A stretch of 64,000 bases of DNA from JAJCZZ01 sp964569085 (GCA_964569085.1 CAZMTA010000012.1:1-64000); one strand, 5' to 3'; positions 1-8,229 are shown, counted from the stretch's first letter. The notes: generated by a model from the letters alone, not told the origin. Program-made: numbers and translations.

Positions 1-981
1 GGTGAGCGGGGTGATGTCCTCCCGCCGCTCCCGAAGCGGCGGAATGGTGATGGGGATCACGTTCAGTCGATAGAACAGGTCCCGACGGAAGAACTCCTCG
101 TCCACCGCCTTTTCCAGGTTCCGGTTGGTGGCCGCCAGGATGTGCACGTCGACGGGGATGTCCCGGACGCCGCCGACCCGCCGGAGCTTGCGGGTCTCCA
201 GGACCTGGAGGAGCGTGGCCTGGGCGCCCCGGGGCATGTCGCCCACCTCGTCCAGGAAGAGCGTCCCGCCGTGGGCCAGCTCGAACAGGCCTCTCTTCTC
301 CTCTCGGGCGTCGGTGAAGGCACCCGCACGGTGTCCGAAGAGCTCGCTCTCCACCAGGGACTCGGGGAGGGACGTGCAGTTCACGGCGATGAAGGGCCCG
401 GCCTGCCGTGGCCCCCGGGCGTGGATGGCTTGGGCCACCACGTCCTTCCCGGTGCCGCTCTCGCCCTGGATGAGGACGGTGGCCGGCTGCCCCCGCCTCC
501 CCAGGCGGGTGATGGTCTCGGCCACGTTCCGCATCGCGGCCGAGCGGCCGACCAGCGTCACGTCGGAGAACTGCCACCGGTTGCCCTCCCGGTATCGGTC
601 GACCTCGGCCGCCAGCTTGCGGGCTTCCAGGGCCTGCTCGATGAGAAGGAGGAGCTCGGGCAGCTCGACGGGCTTCTCGAGGAAGTGATAGGCGCCGGCC
701 CGCACCGCCGCCACGGCCGTCTCCACCTCCCCGTGGGCCGTGATCATGATCACCGGGGGCGCACTCTCCAGCTGGCCGATCTCCCGGAGGAAGTCGAGCC
801 CCGATCCGTCCGGAAGCCGCAGGTCCAGGAGGACCAGGTCCGCAGGATCCTCCTTCATGGCATCGACGAGCGTCCCACCGAGGGCGAAGGGGTCGACCTG
901 GTACCCTGCCTCGGTCAGGTGCTCTTCCAGCCACGCCCGGATGAGCATCTCGTCGTCGCAGACCGCGATCCGCACGTTCAC
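1..981 (-). CDS. NtrC-family sigma-54 response regulator (3' end beyond window)
   Basis: The reading frame runs off the left edge, so only the first 327 residues are visible. They hold a receiver domain (about 1-115, phospho-acceptor Asp53 in LLDLRLPD, conserved Lys103) and most of an AAA+ domain with Walker A GESGTGK (173-179) and Walker B GTLFLDEVGD (239-248). The loop that normally reads GAFTGA and touches sigma-54 reads GAFTDA (220-225). The DNA-binding domain lies outside the window. The GTG start overlaps the kinase stop codon (GTGA), with a GGGAGTGA ribosome site; a second in-frame GTG lies 6 bp further in. It should be the partner of the adjacent kinase and probably acts at the sigma-54 promoter 2 kb away on the other strand. 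Family assignment is secure; the target is inferred. Confidence 0.93.
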   Translation of the reverse strand, partial: MNVRIAVCDDEMLIRAWLEEHLTEAGYQVDPFALGGTLVDAMKEDPADLVLLDLRLPDGSGLDFLREIGQLESAPPVIMITAHGEVETAVAAVRAGAYHFLEKPVELPELLLLIEQALEARKLAAEVDRYREGNRWQFSDVTLVGRSAAMRNVAETITRLGRRGQPATVLIQGESGTGKDVVAQAIHARGPRQAGPFIAVNCTSLPESLVESELFGHRAGAFTDAREEKRGLFELAHGGTLFLDEVGDMPRGAQATLLQVLETRKLRRVGGVRDIPVDVHILAATNRNLEKAVDEEFFRRDLFYRLNVIPITIPPLRERREDITPLT

Positions 982-2792
982 GACTCACTCCCGTCCACCG
1001 GTGCGCCCTCGACGGGGAGGAGCACGGTGAAGGTGGATCCCGCGCCTGGGCGGCTGTCGACCTCGATGCGGCCGCCGTGGCGCTCCACGATGCCTCGCGT
1101 GATGGGCAGCCCGAGGCCGGTGCCCCTGGCGCGGGTGGTGAAGAAGGGCTTGAAGATGCCGTCCCGGGTCTCCTCGTCCATTCCCGGCCCGTCGTCGCGG
1201 ATCGCGATCTCGAGCTCGTCGTCACGGCGCGTGACGGTGACGGTTACGGTCTCGCCTGGCGGGGAGAACGCGACGGCGTTCACCAGGAGGTTCACGAGGC
1301 CCTGCTGAAGGAGCTCGGCGTCCAACCGGACGGCGGGAAGAGGTGACTCGGCCTCCACCCGGATGGTCACGTCCTTCTTCTGGGCGCCGGGCCCCACCAG
1401 GGTCACGGCCCGTTCGACCAGCTCCCCGACGGAGGCCGGGGCGAAGCGGGCCTCCCTCGGGCGCGCGAAGGTCAGCAGGTCGCTCACGGCCCGGTCGATC
1501 CGGTCCAGCTGCCGACGCATCTCGGAGGTGATGGGCTCCAGCTCCGGATCGTCCAGCCTGCGGAGCACGAGGTCGAGCCCGTTGGAGATGCCCACCACGG
1601 GATTCTTGATCTCGTGCGCCACCCCGCTCGCGAGCTCCCCCACCGTGGCGAGCTGCCCGGCCCGCTCGATCTCCCGTCGGTGCAGCCGTGCGATGCGCTT
1701 CTGGTGGGCGTCGATCTCCGCGGCCATCTGGTTGAACGCGGCACCCAGCTCCGCGACCTCGGCGCCTCCATCGGCCGGGACCCTGACCTCCAGGTCTCCG
1801 GCTCCCAGGGCGCGGGTGGCGCGCACGAGCCTCCGGACCGGCGCCACGATCCTCCGGGCCAGGAGGATCGCGCTGAAGATGACCAGGATCGCGAAGATGC
1901 CGCCCAGCACCAGGGAGAGGGATCGAAGCGCCTGGAGCTCCCCGAAGGCGTCGTTCACGGGGATCTCGGTCACGAAGAGCCAGGGGTAGCCGATGAGCGA
2001 GGCGGACGACCCGATCACCTCGATCCCCTCCCGGTCGGCGTACTGGGCGTGGGCGCCGGGCTCCATGTCCAGGAGGGGGCTGGCCAGTGGCTGATCGAAC
2101 TCGGTGTGCCCGTGCTGGTGGGAGATGAAGATCGGGCGGCCCTGCGCGTCCAGGATGAACGACTCGATGCTTCCCGCGATGTGCTCGGGGATCTCCAGGA
2201 AATCGTGCCCGTCGCCCAGGGGGATGGTCGCCTCCAGGTAGCCCACCGTCTCGCTTCCCGTGCCGGTGACGGGCACCTCGAACCGGATGGTGGGTGGGGC
2301 CGAGAGCCCTTCGGTGCGGATCAGGGCCACCGAGCCGGTTCCGCCCCGCCGCCAGAGGTCCCGGTCGTCGTCGGGATTGGAGGACGCGACCACGCTGCGC
2401 CGCGTATCCAGGAGGGCCATGTCGGCGAACTGGCCCGACTCGTCGATCTGCCGCCGGAGGTACCGACGGACGGTCGCTTCGTCGGCCATCTCGCTCATGC
2501 CCGGGATCTCCGTCTCCCCGCCCCGTTCGAGGGCGGCCTCCAGGAAGCGGTTTCCGCCGGCGATGGCCTCCAGGTAGTAGCGGCGCTGGTCCAGCCGGTC
2601 CGCCACGTGGGTCGCCTGGACGGTGGCCAGCCCGTCCAGGTACCGGCCCACGAGGCTTTCCACGATGACCCGGCTCCGGAGATACCCGACGGCGTTGGAT
2701 CCGAAGAGGGGGATGAGGGAGAGAGCGAGAAGGGCCACCAGCAGCCTGCGCCGGAGGCTCGGTCCACCCGAATCCGCGGTGGATGGGGTCAT
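978..2792 (-). CDS. Membrane sensor histidine kinase, partner of the NtrC-type regulator
   Basis: A 604-residue transmembrane kinase. Helix 1 (about 17-37) and helix 2 (about 291-312) enclose a 250-residue extracytoplasmic region resembling a Cache-type sensor. This is followed by HAMP (about 313-365), the dimerisation domain with phospho-acceptor His393 in GVAHEIKNP, and the HATPase domain (N box near 501-507, DDGPGMD at 533-539, GTGLGLP at 557-563). The sensor region holds a short His cluster, SHQHGHTEF (224-232), which could bind metal; that is speculation. It is translationally coupled to the regulator downstream (GTGA overlap). Its start lies 360 bp from the divergent lipoprotein operon, so the intergenic region probably serves both. 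Confidence 0.93.
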   Translation of the reverse strand: MTPSTADSGGPSLRRRLLVALLALSLIPLFGSNAVGYLRSRVIVESLVGRYLDGLATVQATHVADRLDQRRYYLEAIAGGNRFLEAALERGGETEIPGMSEMADEATVRRYLRRQIDESGQFADMALLDTRRSVVASSNPDDDRDLWRRGGTGSVALIRTEGLSAPPTIRFEVPVTGTGSETVGYLEATIPLGDGHDFLEIPEHIAGSIESFILDAQGRPIFISHQHGHTEFDQPLASPLLDMEPGAHAQYADREGIEVIGSSASLIGYPWLFVTEIPVNDAFGELQALRSLSLVLGGIFAILVIFSAILLARRIVAPVRRLVRATRALGAGDLEVRVPADGGAEVAELGAAFNQMAAEIDAHQKRIARLHRREIERAGQLATVGELASGVAHEIKNPVVGISNGLDLVLRRLDDPELEPITSEMRRQLDRIDRAVSDLLTFARPREARFAPASVGELVERAVTLVGPGAQKKDVTIRVEAESPLPAVRLDAELLQQGLVNLLVNAVAFSPPGETVTVTVTRRDDELEIAIRDDGPGMDEETRDGIFKPFFTTRARGTGLGLPITRGIVERHGGRIEVDSRPGAGSTFTVLLPVEGAPVDGSES

Positions 2793-2925
2793 CTGCTGTC
2801 GTCCCTCGCAGGGAGAAGACCGCCCGCCTCACCCCCGGACCCGGGCAAGGATCGGACCGTGCGGCCCGTTGCCCGGCTCTTTCCCGGAAGCCCGGGGCCT
2901 GCGGACCGTCTCCGGCACGGGCCGG

Positions 2926-2941
2926 TGGGGCAAATGGCCCA
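2926..2941. promoter_or_regulatory. Upstream palindrome 1, probable activator (UAS) site
   Basis: TGGGGCAAATGGCCCA is a near-perfect inverted repeat (7-bp arms, one mismatch, AA spacer). It is the weaker of two copies, with centres 43 bp apart, about four helical turns. It lies about 155 bp upstream of the start expected from the sigma-54 promoter, a normal place for NtrC-type binding. Assignment to the neighbouring regulator is inferred from position. Confidence 0.65.
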
Positions 2942-2968
2942 GGTGCGACGGGTCCCTCCTTGCCATGG

Positions 2969-2984
2969 TGGGGCAAATGCCCCA
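2969..2984. promoter_or_regulatory. Upstream palindrome 2, probable activator (UAS) site
   Basis: TGGGGCAAATGCCCCA is a perfect inverted repeat (7-bp arms around AA). It is the second copy of the element at 2926-2941, on the same helical face, about 110 bp upstream of the predicted transcription start. Paired sites are typical for sigma-54 activators, which bind DNA as dimers and then oligomerise. Confidence 0.7.
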
Positions 2985-3060
2985 TCCGCGTCAATGGTGA
3001 GATAGGGGGGGCGGGCCAGGAGCCCGTGTCTCACATGGGATTCCGCCGGATGCTACAAGC

Positions 3061-3076
3061 TTGGCACGCCGGTTGC
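3061..3076 (+). promoter_or_regulatory. Sigma-54 (-24/-12) promoter
   Basis: TTGGCACGCCGGTTGC matches the consensus TGGCACG-N4-TTGC at every conserved base. The invariant GG (3063-3064) and GC (3075-3076) are 12 bp apart, start to start. Transcription would start near 3088, leaving a leader of about 64 nt before the lipoprotein ATG at 3152. Two palindromes lie upstream, and an NtrC-family regulator is encoded divergently. Confidence 0.88.
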
Positions 3077-3151
3077 CCCCCCGCGATGGGCAGCGACCCT
3101 CCCGATGGCATAGCGCTTTACCCGATCCCGGCACGCCGGAAGGAGGACCCC

Positions 3152-3880
3152 ATGCTACGCCGACACCTGATCGCGATCCTCACCCTCTGCCTCGCGACGG
3201 GGGCGTGCGCGGACAACCCGGTGGCGGTGGAGGACGATCACGACGACACCCTCACTGCCCAGCTCACCCTGTCCGCCGATCACGTCCACACCCTGTCGGA
3301 GCTCACCTACAGCGTGGTGGTGCTGGACCATCACGGGGAAGCGGTGACCGATCTGCAGGCGGTCACGGTGGACCGTCTCATCGAGGGTGGCGACACCTGG
3401 CGGAGCACGGAGCTCACGCTGGTGGGCACGACCTGGACCGCTCCCTACACCTTCACCACAAGCGGTGACTACCAGGTGCGGGTCTCCGTCCTGCGTCACG
3501 GGACCACCGATCCCGAGATCGTTCACACCATGGACGAGCATCTGCACGTGGGGCGCGCCCACGTGGAGGTCGGCGCCTTCCGGGTCGAGTTCGAGAGCTT
3601 CCCCGGTCACCTCCACGAGGGTGACGAGGCCGAAATGAAGTTCTGGGTCTTCGAGGCAGAGAAGAACGCCGACGGGATCCGTCCGCCGGTGGAAGGGCTC
3701 CAGGCGCACATCGAGTGTCTGGAAGCGTCCGGTGCCAGCGAGGAGCACGAGGCCACGGAGGTGGAGCACGGCGTCTACATGGCCACCCACACCTTCGCCG
3801 AGGCAGGCCTCTTCGTCGCCAGGCTGCACCTTCCGGACGGCGAAGCCGACTTCGAGACCCACGTCGTCCACGGTCACTGA
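3152..3880 (+). CDS. His-rich YtkA-like lipoprotein
   Basis: A 242-residue exported protein, first gene behind the sigma-54 promoter. The ATG at 3152 follows AGGAGGA at ideal spacing; the frame stays open further upstream, but only this start gives a clean signal peptide. The leader ends in a relaxed lipobox (TGAC, Cys19). The mature part has beta-sandwich, Ig-like segments of the YtkA type and is unusually rich in His, Asp and Glu (DDHDD, DHVH, EHLHV, HLHEGDE, and a C-terminal HVVHGH), which suggests metal binding in the periplasm. Function is unknown. It is followed after 10 bp by the barrel gene, and the conserved gene order suggests a common job. Confidence 0.78.
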   Translation: MLRRHLIAILTLCLATGACADNPVAVEDDHDDTLTAQLTLSADHVHTLSELTYSVVVLDHHGEAVTDLQAVTVDRLIEGGDTWRSTELTLVGTTWTAPYTFTTSGDYQVRVSVLRHGTTDPEIVHTMDEHLHVGRAHVEVGAFRVEFESFPGHLHEGDEAEMKFWVFEAEKNADGIRPPVEGLQAHIECLEASGASEEHEATEVEHGVYMATHTFAEAGLFVARLHLPDGEADFETHVVHGH

Positions 3881-3890
3881 GGAGCCGACC

Positions 3891-5060
3891 ATGATCCGCA
3901 CGCTCGTGGCAGCCGCGCTCCTCGTCCCCCTCGCGTGGCCGGGTTCCAGCCCCGTCCTGGCTCAGAGCCAGAGCGCGGTGGTCCTGGCCGGGTACGGGAC
4001 GGCGACCTACGAGGGAACCCTGAGCGACGACTACCCCAACGACTTCTCGGCCTCGGTGAGCCCCGTGATCCTCTACTCCATGGGTGGGGACGTGCTGTTC
4101 GAGACGGAGCTGGAGTTCGGGCTGAGCGGGGACCGGACCACCACGATGCTGGAGTACGCCCAGATCGACTACCTGGGCTTCGACCGGCTCCAGATCGTCG
4201 CCGGGAAGTTCCTGCTCCCCTTCGGGGTCTTCGGAGAGCGGCTGCATCCGTCCTGGATCAACAAGTTGCCCAGCTCCCCCATCCTCTTCGGGCACGCCCA
4301 CGGAGGCGTGGCCGAAGGGGCGCTGCTTCCCATCCTCTCGGACGCCGGCCTCATGGTGCGGTGGGCCCAGCCCTTCGGCACGGGCTGGGCGCTCGACTTC
4401 TCCGGGTGGGTGTCCCAGGGCCCGCGCGTCGTGGAAGGGGCCGAGGGCGACGACCACGGCCACGCGCCGGTGGCCCCGCCGCTCGTCACGGCCTTCGCGG
4501 CCGCTCCCGGCCACGACGGGCCGGACGTCCTCGCCCCGGGCGACGACCGCGTGGACCTGCCGGCCCCGTCCGTCGGCTTCGGAGTCGCCTTCGCGGACAA
4601 CAACGAGAACAAGATGCTCGGGGGACGCCTGGGTGTGGTGAAGGGCCCGAGCTTCGAGGCCTACGTATCCGGCTTCCACGCCATGTACGACCCCGAGAGC
4701 TTCCTGGACTACACGGGCGGGGCGCTCTCGGTGGAGTGGCGCCACGACGGCTTCGAGCTCCGGGGCGAGGCCGTCGTCCTCCAGCAGGAGTTCGAGGAGG
4801 ACGTGGGCGTCTACGAGACGCTGGACCGGTCCGGATTCTACCTCCAGGCCTCCAAGCGCGTGGGCGCCTGGGAGCCGGTGGCACGGTTCGGCCGGATGAA
4901 CGACGCCACGGTGGACGACGTGGTGGTGGGCGAAGACCGCAGCGAGCTCGCCGTGGGCGTCAACTACTGGCTCGAGGCGTCCGTCCCGCTGAAGCTCGCC
5001 TGGGAGTACCACGAGGACGGAGCCGACAGCTTCGTGGTGCAGTGGGCGTTCGGATTCTGA
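3891..5060 (+). CDS. Putative outer-membrane barrel protein (porin-like)
   Basis: A 389-residue protein with a Sec signal peptide (cleavage after VLAQ near 25). Many alternating amphipathic strands follow, and it ends in the hydrophobic/aromatic pattern WAFGF, the usual outer-membrane insertion signal. A loop at about 180-225 is rich in His, Asp and Pro (DDHGHAP, APGHDGPD) and may be surface-exposed. I recognise no named family with confidence; a substrate-specific channel is the simplest reading. It is the second gene of the sigma-54-controlled operon, between the His-rich lipoprotein and the cytochromes, so a role in moving a metal or an electron-transfer substrate across the outer membrane is possible but unproven. 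Confidence 0.75.
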   Translation: MIRTLVAAALLVPLAWPGSSPVLAQSQSAVVLAGYGTATYEGTLSDDYPNDFSASVSPVILYSMGGDVLFETELEFGLSGDRTTTMLEYAQIDYLGFDRLQIVAGKFLLPFGVFGERLHPSWINKLPSSPILFGHAHGGVAEGALLPILSDAGLMVRWAQPFGTGWALDFSGWVSQGPRVVEGAEGDDHGHAPVAPPLVTAFAAAPGHDGPDVLAPGDDRVDLPAPSVGFGVAFADNNENKMLGGRLGVVKGPSFEAYVSGFHAMYDPESFLDYTGGALSVEWRHDGFELRGEAVVLQQEFEEDVGVYETLDRSGFYLQASKRVGAWEPVARFGRMNDATVDDVVVGEDRSELAVGVNYWLEASVPLKLAWEYHEDGADSFVVQWAFGF

Positions 5061-5081
5061 CCGACACGAGAGGAGACGACC

Positions 5082-5480
5082 ATGATCGAGAGAGCGATCG
5101 GCTGGATGCTCGCGCTGTGCGTCCTTCTGCCTTCCGTTGCCGAAGGTCAGGATCCCATGCTCATGGCCGAAGGCGCCCAGGTCTTCGCCACCAACTGCAA
5201 CCGGTGCCACAACGCGCGATCGGCCACCGAGCGGACGGACGCCCAGTGGCGCCCCATCGTCCAGCACATGCGGGCCCGTGCGAACCTCACGGGCAGGCAG
5301 GCTGAGGCCGTGCTGGTATTCCTGCGCGCCACCAACATCCCGGAGGGGCAGGCGACCTCCGCCTCGACCGCGTCACCGACCGGGCTCGGAGAGGTGGTGG
5401 CGTCGCCGGCCCCGAGGGCGGAATCGGTCGCCGCCCCCCGGAGGCCGGCGCCCGGTCCGGGGCCGGAGGATCGGCGATGA
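5082..5480 (+). CDS. Small periplasmic c-type cytochrome
   Basis: A 132-residue protein with a Sec signal peptide (about 1-22) and one haem-attachment motif, CNRCH (39-43). The haem domain resembles short class-I cytochromes annotated as sulfite:cytochrome-type or quinohaem subunits (QWRPIVQHM, then VLVFLRATN near its end). From about residue 90 the C-terminus is a low-complexity Ala/Pro/Ser tail, perhaps a linker. Its stop overlaps the start of the next cytochrome gene (ATGA at 5477-5480), so the two are translationally coupled and probably work together as electron carriers. Confidence 0.82.
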   Translation: MIERAIGWMLALCVLLPSVAEGQDPMLMAEGAQVFATNCNRCHNARSATERTDAQWRPIVQHMRARANLTGRQAEAVLVFLRATNIPEGQATSASTASPTGLGEVVASPAPRAESVAAPRRPAPGPGPEDRR

Positions 5481-5896
5481 GCGGAACCGCCCTCCCGGCG
5501 GCGCGCCGCCTCGCCGGGGCGTTCGTGGGGCTGCTGCTCCTGGCCGGGTTACCCGGCCAGGCCCGGGCCCAGAGCCCGCTTCCGGAAGGCGTCACCGCCG
5601 CCCAGGTGGCGCAGGGAGAGCAGCTCTTCAAGTCGGCGGGCCTCTGCTTCGCCTGCCATGGGATGGACGGCAAGGGAATGCCCGGCGCGGGTCCCTCCCT
5701 GGTGGACGATGCGTGGGTGCATGTCACCGGGGGCGTGGACGAGATCGCCGGGCTCGTCCTGAAGGGCATCGGCCCGGAGGAGACGGAGAGCGGGGTCATC
5801 ATGCCACCCAAGGGAGGAAGCCAGCTCAGCCCGGAGCAGATCCGGGCGGTGGCCGCCTACCTCTGGACCCTCCGGTCTCGAGCCAACACCCGCTGA
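5477..5896 (+). CDS. Periplasmic c-type cytochrome, second of a coupled pair
   Basis: A 139-residue class-I cytochrome c. A signal peptide (cleavage after ARAQ near 32) precedes the haem motif CFACH (57-61). The downstream GVIMPPKGG carries the likely axial Met, and the C-terminal helix is of the usual type (LSPEQIRAVAAYLWTL). It is coupled to the upstream cytochrome and ends the sigma-54 operon. The next gene is convergent, only 30 bp away. Confidence 0.88.
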   Translation: MSGTALPAARRLAGAFVGLLLLAGLPGQARAQSPLPEGVTAAQVAQGEQLFKSAGLCFACHGMDGKGMPGAGPSLVDDAWVHVTGGVDEIAGLVLKGIGPEETESGVIMPPKGGSQLSPEQIRAVAAYLWTLRSRANTR

Positions 5897-5926
5897 GGGC
5901 GGGGCGCGGCCGCCGGCGCGACTCCC

Positions 5927-8038
5927 TCACCCGGAGAGGCCCACCCGGCGGAGGAGCTGGGCGTTCACCGCCACGATCACCGTGGACAGGGACATGAGCA
6001 CCGCGCCCACGGCGGGATGGAGCAGGATGCCCACCGGGGCCAGGACGCCCGCGGCGAGGGGGATGGCCACCACGTTGTAGCCCGCCGCCCACCAGAGGTT
6101 CTGGACCATCTTCCGGTAGCTGGCCCGGGAGAGGGTGAGGATGCGCGGCACGTCCCTGGGGTCGCTCCGGACCAGGACGATGTCCCCCGACTCCACGGCC
6201 ACGTCGGTGCCGGCGCCGATGGCCACGCCCACGTCGGCCGTGAGGAGGGCCGGAGCGTCGTTGACCCCGTCGCCCACCATGGCCACCCGCTTTCCCTGCT
6301 TCTGGAGCGACCGGACCCTCTCGGCCTTCCCCTCGGGGAGGACCTGGGCGAAGACGGTGTCGATCCCCAGCTCCCGCGCCACCGCACGGGCCACGGGCTC
6401 GGCGTCGCCGGTGAGCATGACCACCTCCACCCCCAGCTCGTGGAGCCGGTCGACGGCCTGGCGGGACTCCTCGCGGATCCGGTCGGCAAGGCCGAAGACG
6501 GCGAGCGGCCGCGACTCCTCCAGGAGGTAGACGGTGGTGTGGCCCCGGGACTCGCTCTCCTCGGCCGCCTCCGCCAGCGCCGGAGGAAGCTCGAGCCCCA
6601 GCTTCTCCAGGAGGGCAGGGCCGCCCACGTGGAGCCGGCGACCGTCCACCGTGGCCACCACGCCGTGGCCCGGGACGGCCTCGAAGGAGGAGGCGGCGGG
6701 CACGTCCAGATTCCGCTGCCGGGCACCGTTCACGATCCCCTGCGCGATGGTGTGCTCCGAGTCGCCCTCCACGGCCGCGGCCAGCGCCAGGGCGTGGTCC
6801 TCGGCGACGCCGTCCGCGGTGGCGACCGTCGCCACGCCGAACTCGCCCATGGTGAGGGTGCCCGTCTTGTCGAAGACGACGGCGTCCACGTGGCGCGCCT
6901 CCTCGAGGCCGCGCCGGTCCCGCACCAGCAGGCCGTTGCGGGCGCCCAGGGTCGTGGAGATCGCCACGACCAGCGGGATGGCCAGCCCCAGGGCGTGGGG
7001 ACAGGCGATGACCAGCACGGTCACGAGCCGCTCCACGGCGAAGGAGGGATCGTCGCCGACGAGCAGCCAGACGGCGAGCGTGACCGCGCCGGAGCCGATG
7101 GCCACCCAGGTGAGCCAGCGGGCGGCCCGGTCCGCGAGGGCCTGGGCCCGGGAGCGGGACGTCTGGGCCTCCTCCACCAGGCGCATGATCCCGGCCAGCG
7201 CCGTGTCGTCGCCGATCCCGGTCACCTCCACCCGCAGGGAGCCGGACCCGTTCACCGTCCCGGCCACCACCTCGTGCCCCGGCTCCTTCTCCACGGGCCG
7301 GGACTCGCCGGTGAGCATGGACTCGTTCACGGCGCTGCGGCCTTCCACGACCCGGGCGTCGGCGGGAATGCCCGCGCCCGGGCGGATGAGGAGGAGGTCG
7401 CCGGAGGAGAGCTCGGAGACGGGCACCTCCTCGGTCTTCCCGTCCCGGATGCGGACCGCGGTGTCGGGGAGGAGCTTGGCCAGCTCCTTCAGGGCGCCCT
7501 GGGCCTGGGAGATGGAGCGCATCTCGATCCAGTGGCCCAGGAGCATGATGGTCACCAGGGTGGCCAGCTCCCACCAGAGCGCCATCCCGTCCCACCCGAG
7601 GGTCACGGCGGCGCTGTAGACGAAGGCCACGGTGATGGCCAGGGAGATGAGCGTCATCATCCCCGGCAGCCGGTCCTTCAGCTCGCGGGCCGCTCCGCGG
7701 AGGAAGACCAGCCCGCCGTAGAGGAAGACCGCCGTCCCGAAGACCGGGGGAATCCAGCCGGAGCCGGGGAAGGCGGGCGCCGAGTAGCCGAGCCACTCCT
7801 GGAGGAGCTCCCCCCAGACCAGGGTGGGGACGGTGAGGGCCAGGCTCCACCAGAACTTGTCGCGGAACATGCCGACGCTGTGGCCCGCGTGCTTGTCGTG
7901 GCCGCCGTGCTGGGCGTGTCCGCCGTGGCCGCCGTGCTCGCCGTGCTCGTCGCGGTGCCCGTGGCCGTCGGGGGCGGCGTGGCTCTGGTGGCCGTCGTGG
8001 TGCGCGGCGTCGGGGTGGTGGGCACGGGGTTGGGACAC
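5927..8038 (-). CDS. copB: CopB-type copper/silver-exporting P1B-ATPase
   Basis: A 703-residue ATP-driven metal pump in the inner membrane. Instead of a CXXC metal-binding domain it has a His-rich N-terminus (about 7-53, many HH, HGH and GHGGH units). The membrane motif is CPH (346-348), which marks the P1B-3 (CopB) class. The phosphorylation site is DKTGT (390-394), the actuator motif is TGES (244-247), and the hinge GDGVNDAPAL is present. I chose the GTG at 8038, with AGGAGA six bases upstream; an in-frame ATG at 8084-8086 would overlap the predicted -10 box. The promoter carries a four-repeat array at 8102-8138. The gene symbol should not be confused with the outer-membrane CopB at 19701. 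Confidence 0.95.
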   Translation of the reverse strand: MSQPRAHHPDAAHHDGHQSHAAPDGHGHRDEHGEHGGHGGHAQHGGHDKHAGHSVGMFRDKFWWSLALTVPTLVWGELLQEWLGYSAPAFPGSGWIPPVFGTAVFLYGGLVFLRGAARELKDRLPGMMTLISLAITVAFVYSAAVTLGWDGMALWWELATLVTIMLLGHWIEMRSISQAQGALKELAKLLPDTAVRIRDGKTEEVPVSELSSGDLLLIRPGAGIPADARVVEGRSAVNESMLTGESRPVEKEPGHEVVAGTVNGSGSLRVEVTGIGDDTALAGIMRLVEEAQTSRSRAQALADRAARWLTWVAIGSGAVTLAVWLLVGDDPSFAVERLVTVLVIACPHALGLAIPLVVAISTTLGARNGLLVRDRRGLEEARHVDAVVFDKTGTLTMGEFGVATVATADGVAEDHALALAAAVEGDSEHTIAQGIVNGARQRNLDVPAASSFEAVPGHGVVATVDGRRLHVGGPALLEKLGLELPPALAEAAEESESRGHTTVYLLEESRPLAVFGLADRIREESRQAVDRLHELGVEVVMLTGDAEPVARAVARELGIDTVFAQVLPEGKAERVRSLQKQGKRVAMVGDGVNDAPALLTADVGVAIGAGTDVAVESGDIVLVRSDPRDVPRILTLSRASYRKMVQNLWWAAGYNVVAIPLAAGVLAPVGILLHPAVGAVLMSLSTVIVAVNAQLLRRVGLSG

Positions 8039-8101
8039 GGACTCTCCTGGCGACGAGGGTGGAGACGGACCACGACACCCTCCCATCCTGCCCCGGAATC
8101 C

Positions 8102-8138
8102 GTGAATCCGTGGTGAAGCGCGGATGAATGTTCCTTCA
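8102..8138 (-). promoter_or_regulatory. Four-repeat copper-regulator array of the P-ATPase promoter
   Basis: Read on the minus strand: TGAAG (8138-8134), TTCAT (8128-8124), TTCAC (8117-8113), TTCAC (8106-8102), offsets 0/10/21/32. After 11 bp follows CAGGAT (8090-8085), with A and T at the most conserved -10 positions. Direct repeats at about 11 bp next to a -10 box and without a -35 box are how OmpR/PhoB-type regulators activate. It overlaps the copC array by 14 bp. Confidence 0.72.
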
Positions 8139-8161
8139 TTCCCCCTTCACCGGATCTTCAT
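8125..8161 (+). promoter_or_regulatory. Four-repeat copper-regulator array of the copCD promoter
   Basis: Plus-strand half-sites are TGAAT (8125-8129), TTCAT (8135-8139), TTCAC (8146-8150) and TTCAT (8157-8161), offsets 0/10/21/32. Eleven bases later comes GATAAT (8173-8178), five of six bases of the -10 consensus. Transcription would begin about 45 nt before the copC ATG. Confidence 0.75.
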
Positions 8162-8229
8162 GGCCCGTGGGGGATAATGGGAGGTACACCTCCACAGCCG
8201 CGCGCGGCGATCCTCCGACCCACACGTCC

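Noticed and set aside
8039..8086. Upstream ATG start (8086) for the CopB-type ATPase
   Set aside because: It would put the start on the predicted -10 box, has no ribosome site and adds a Pro/Ser-rich leader; GTG 8038 has AGGAGA.
8124..8140. TGAATG-TTCC-TTCATTC looks like a FadR box
   Set aside because: It is one base short of the FadR symmetry and is fully explained by the crossing of two copper-type direct-repeat arrays.
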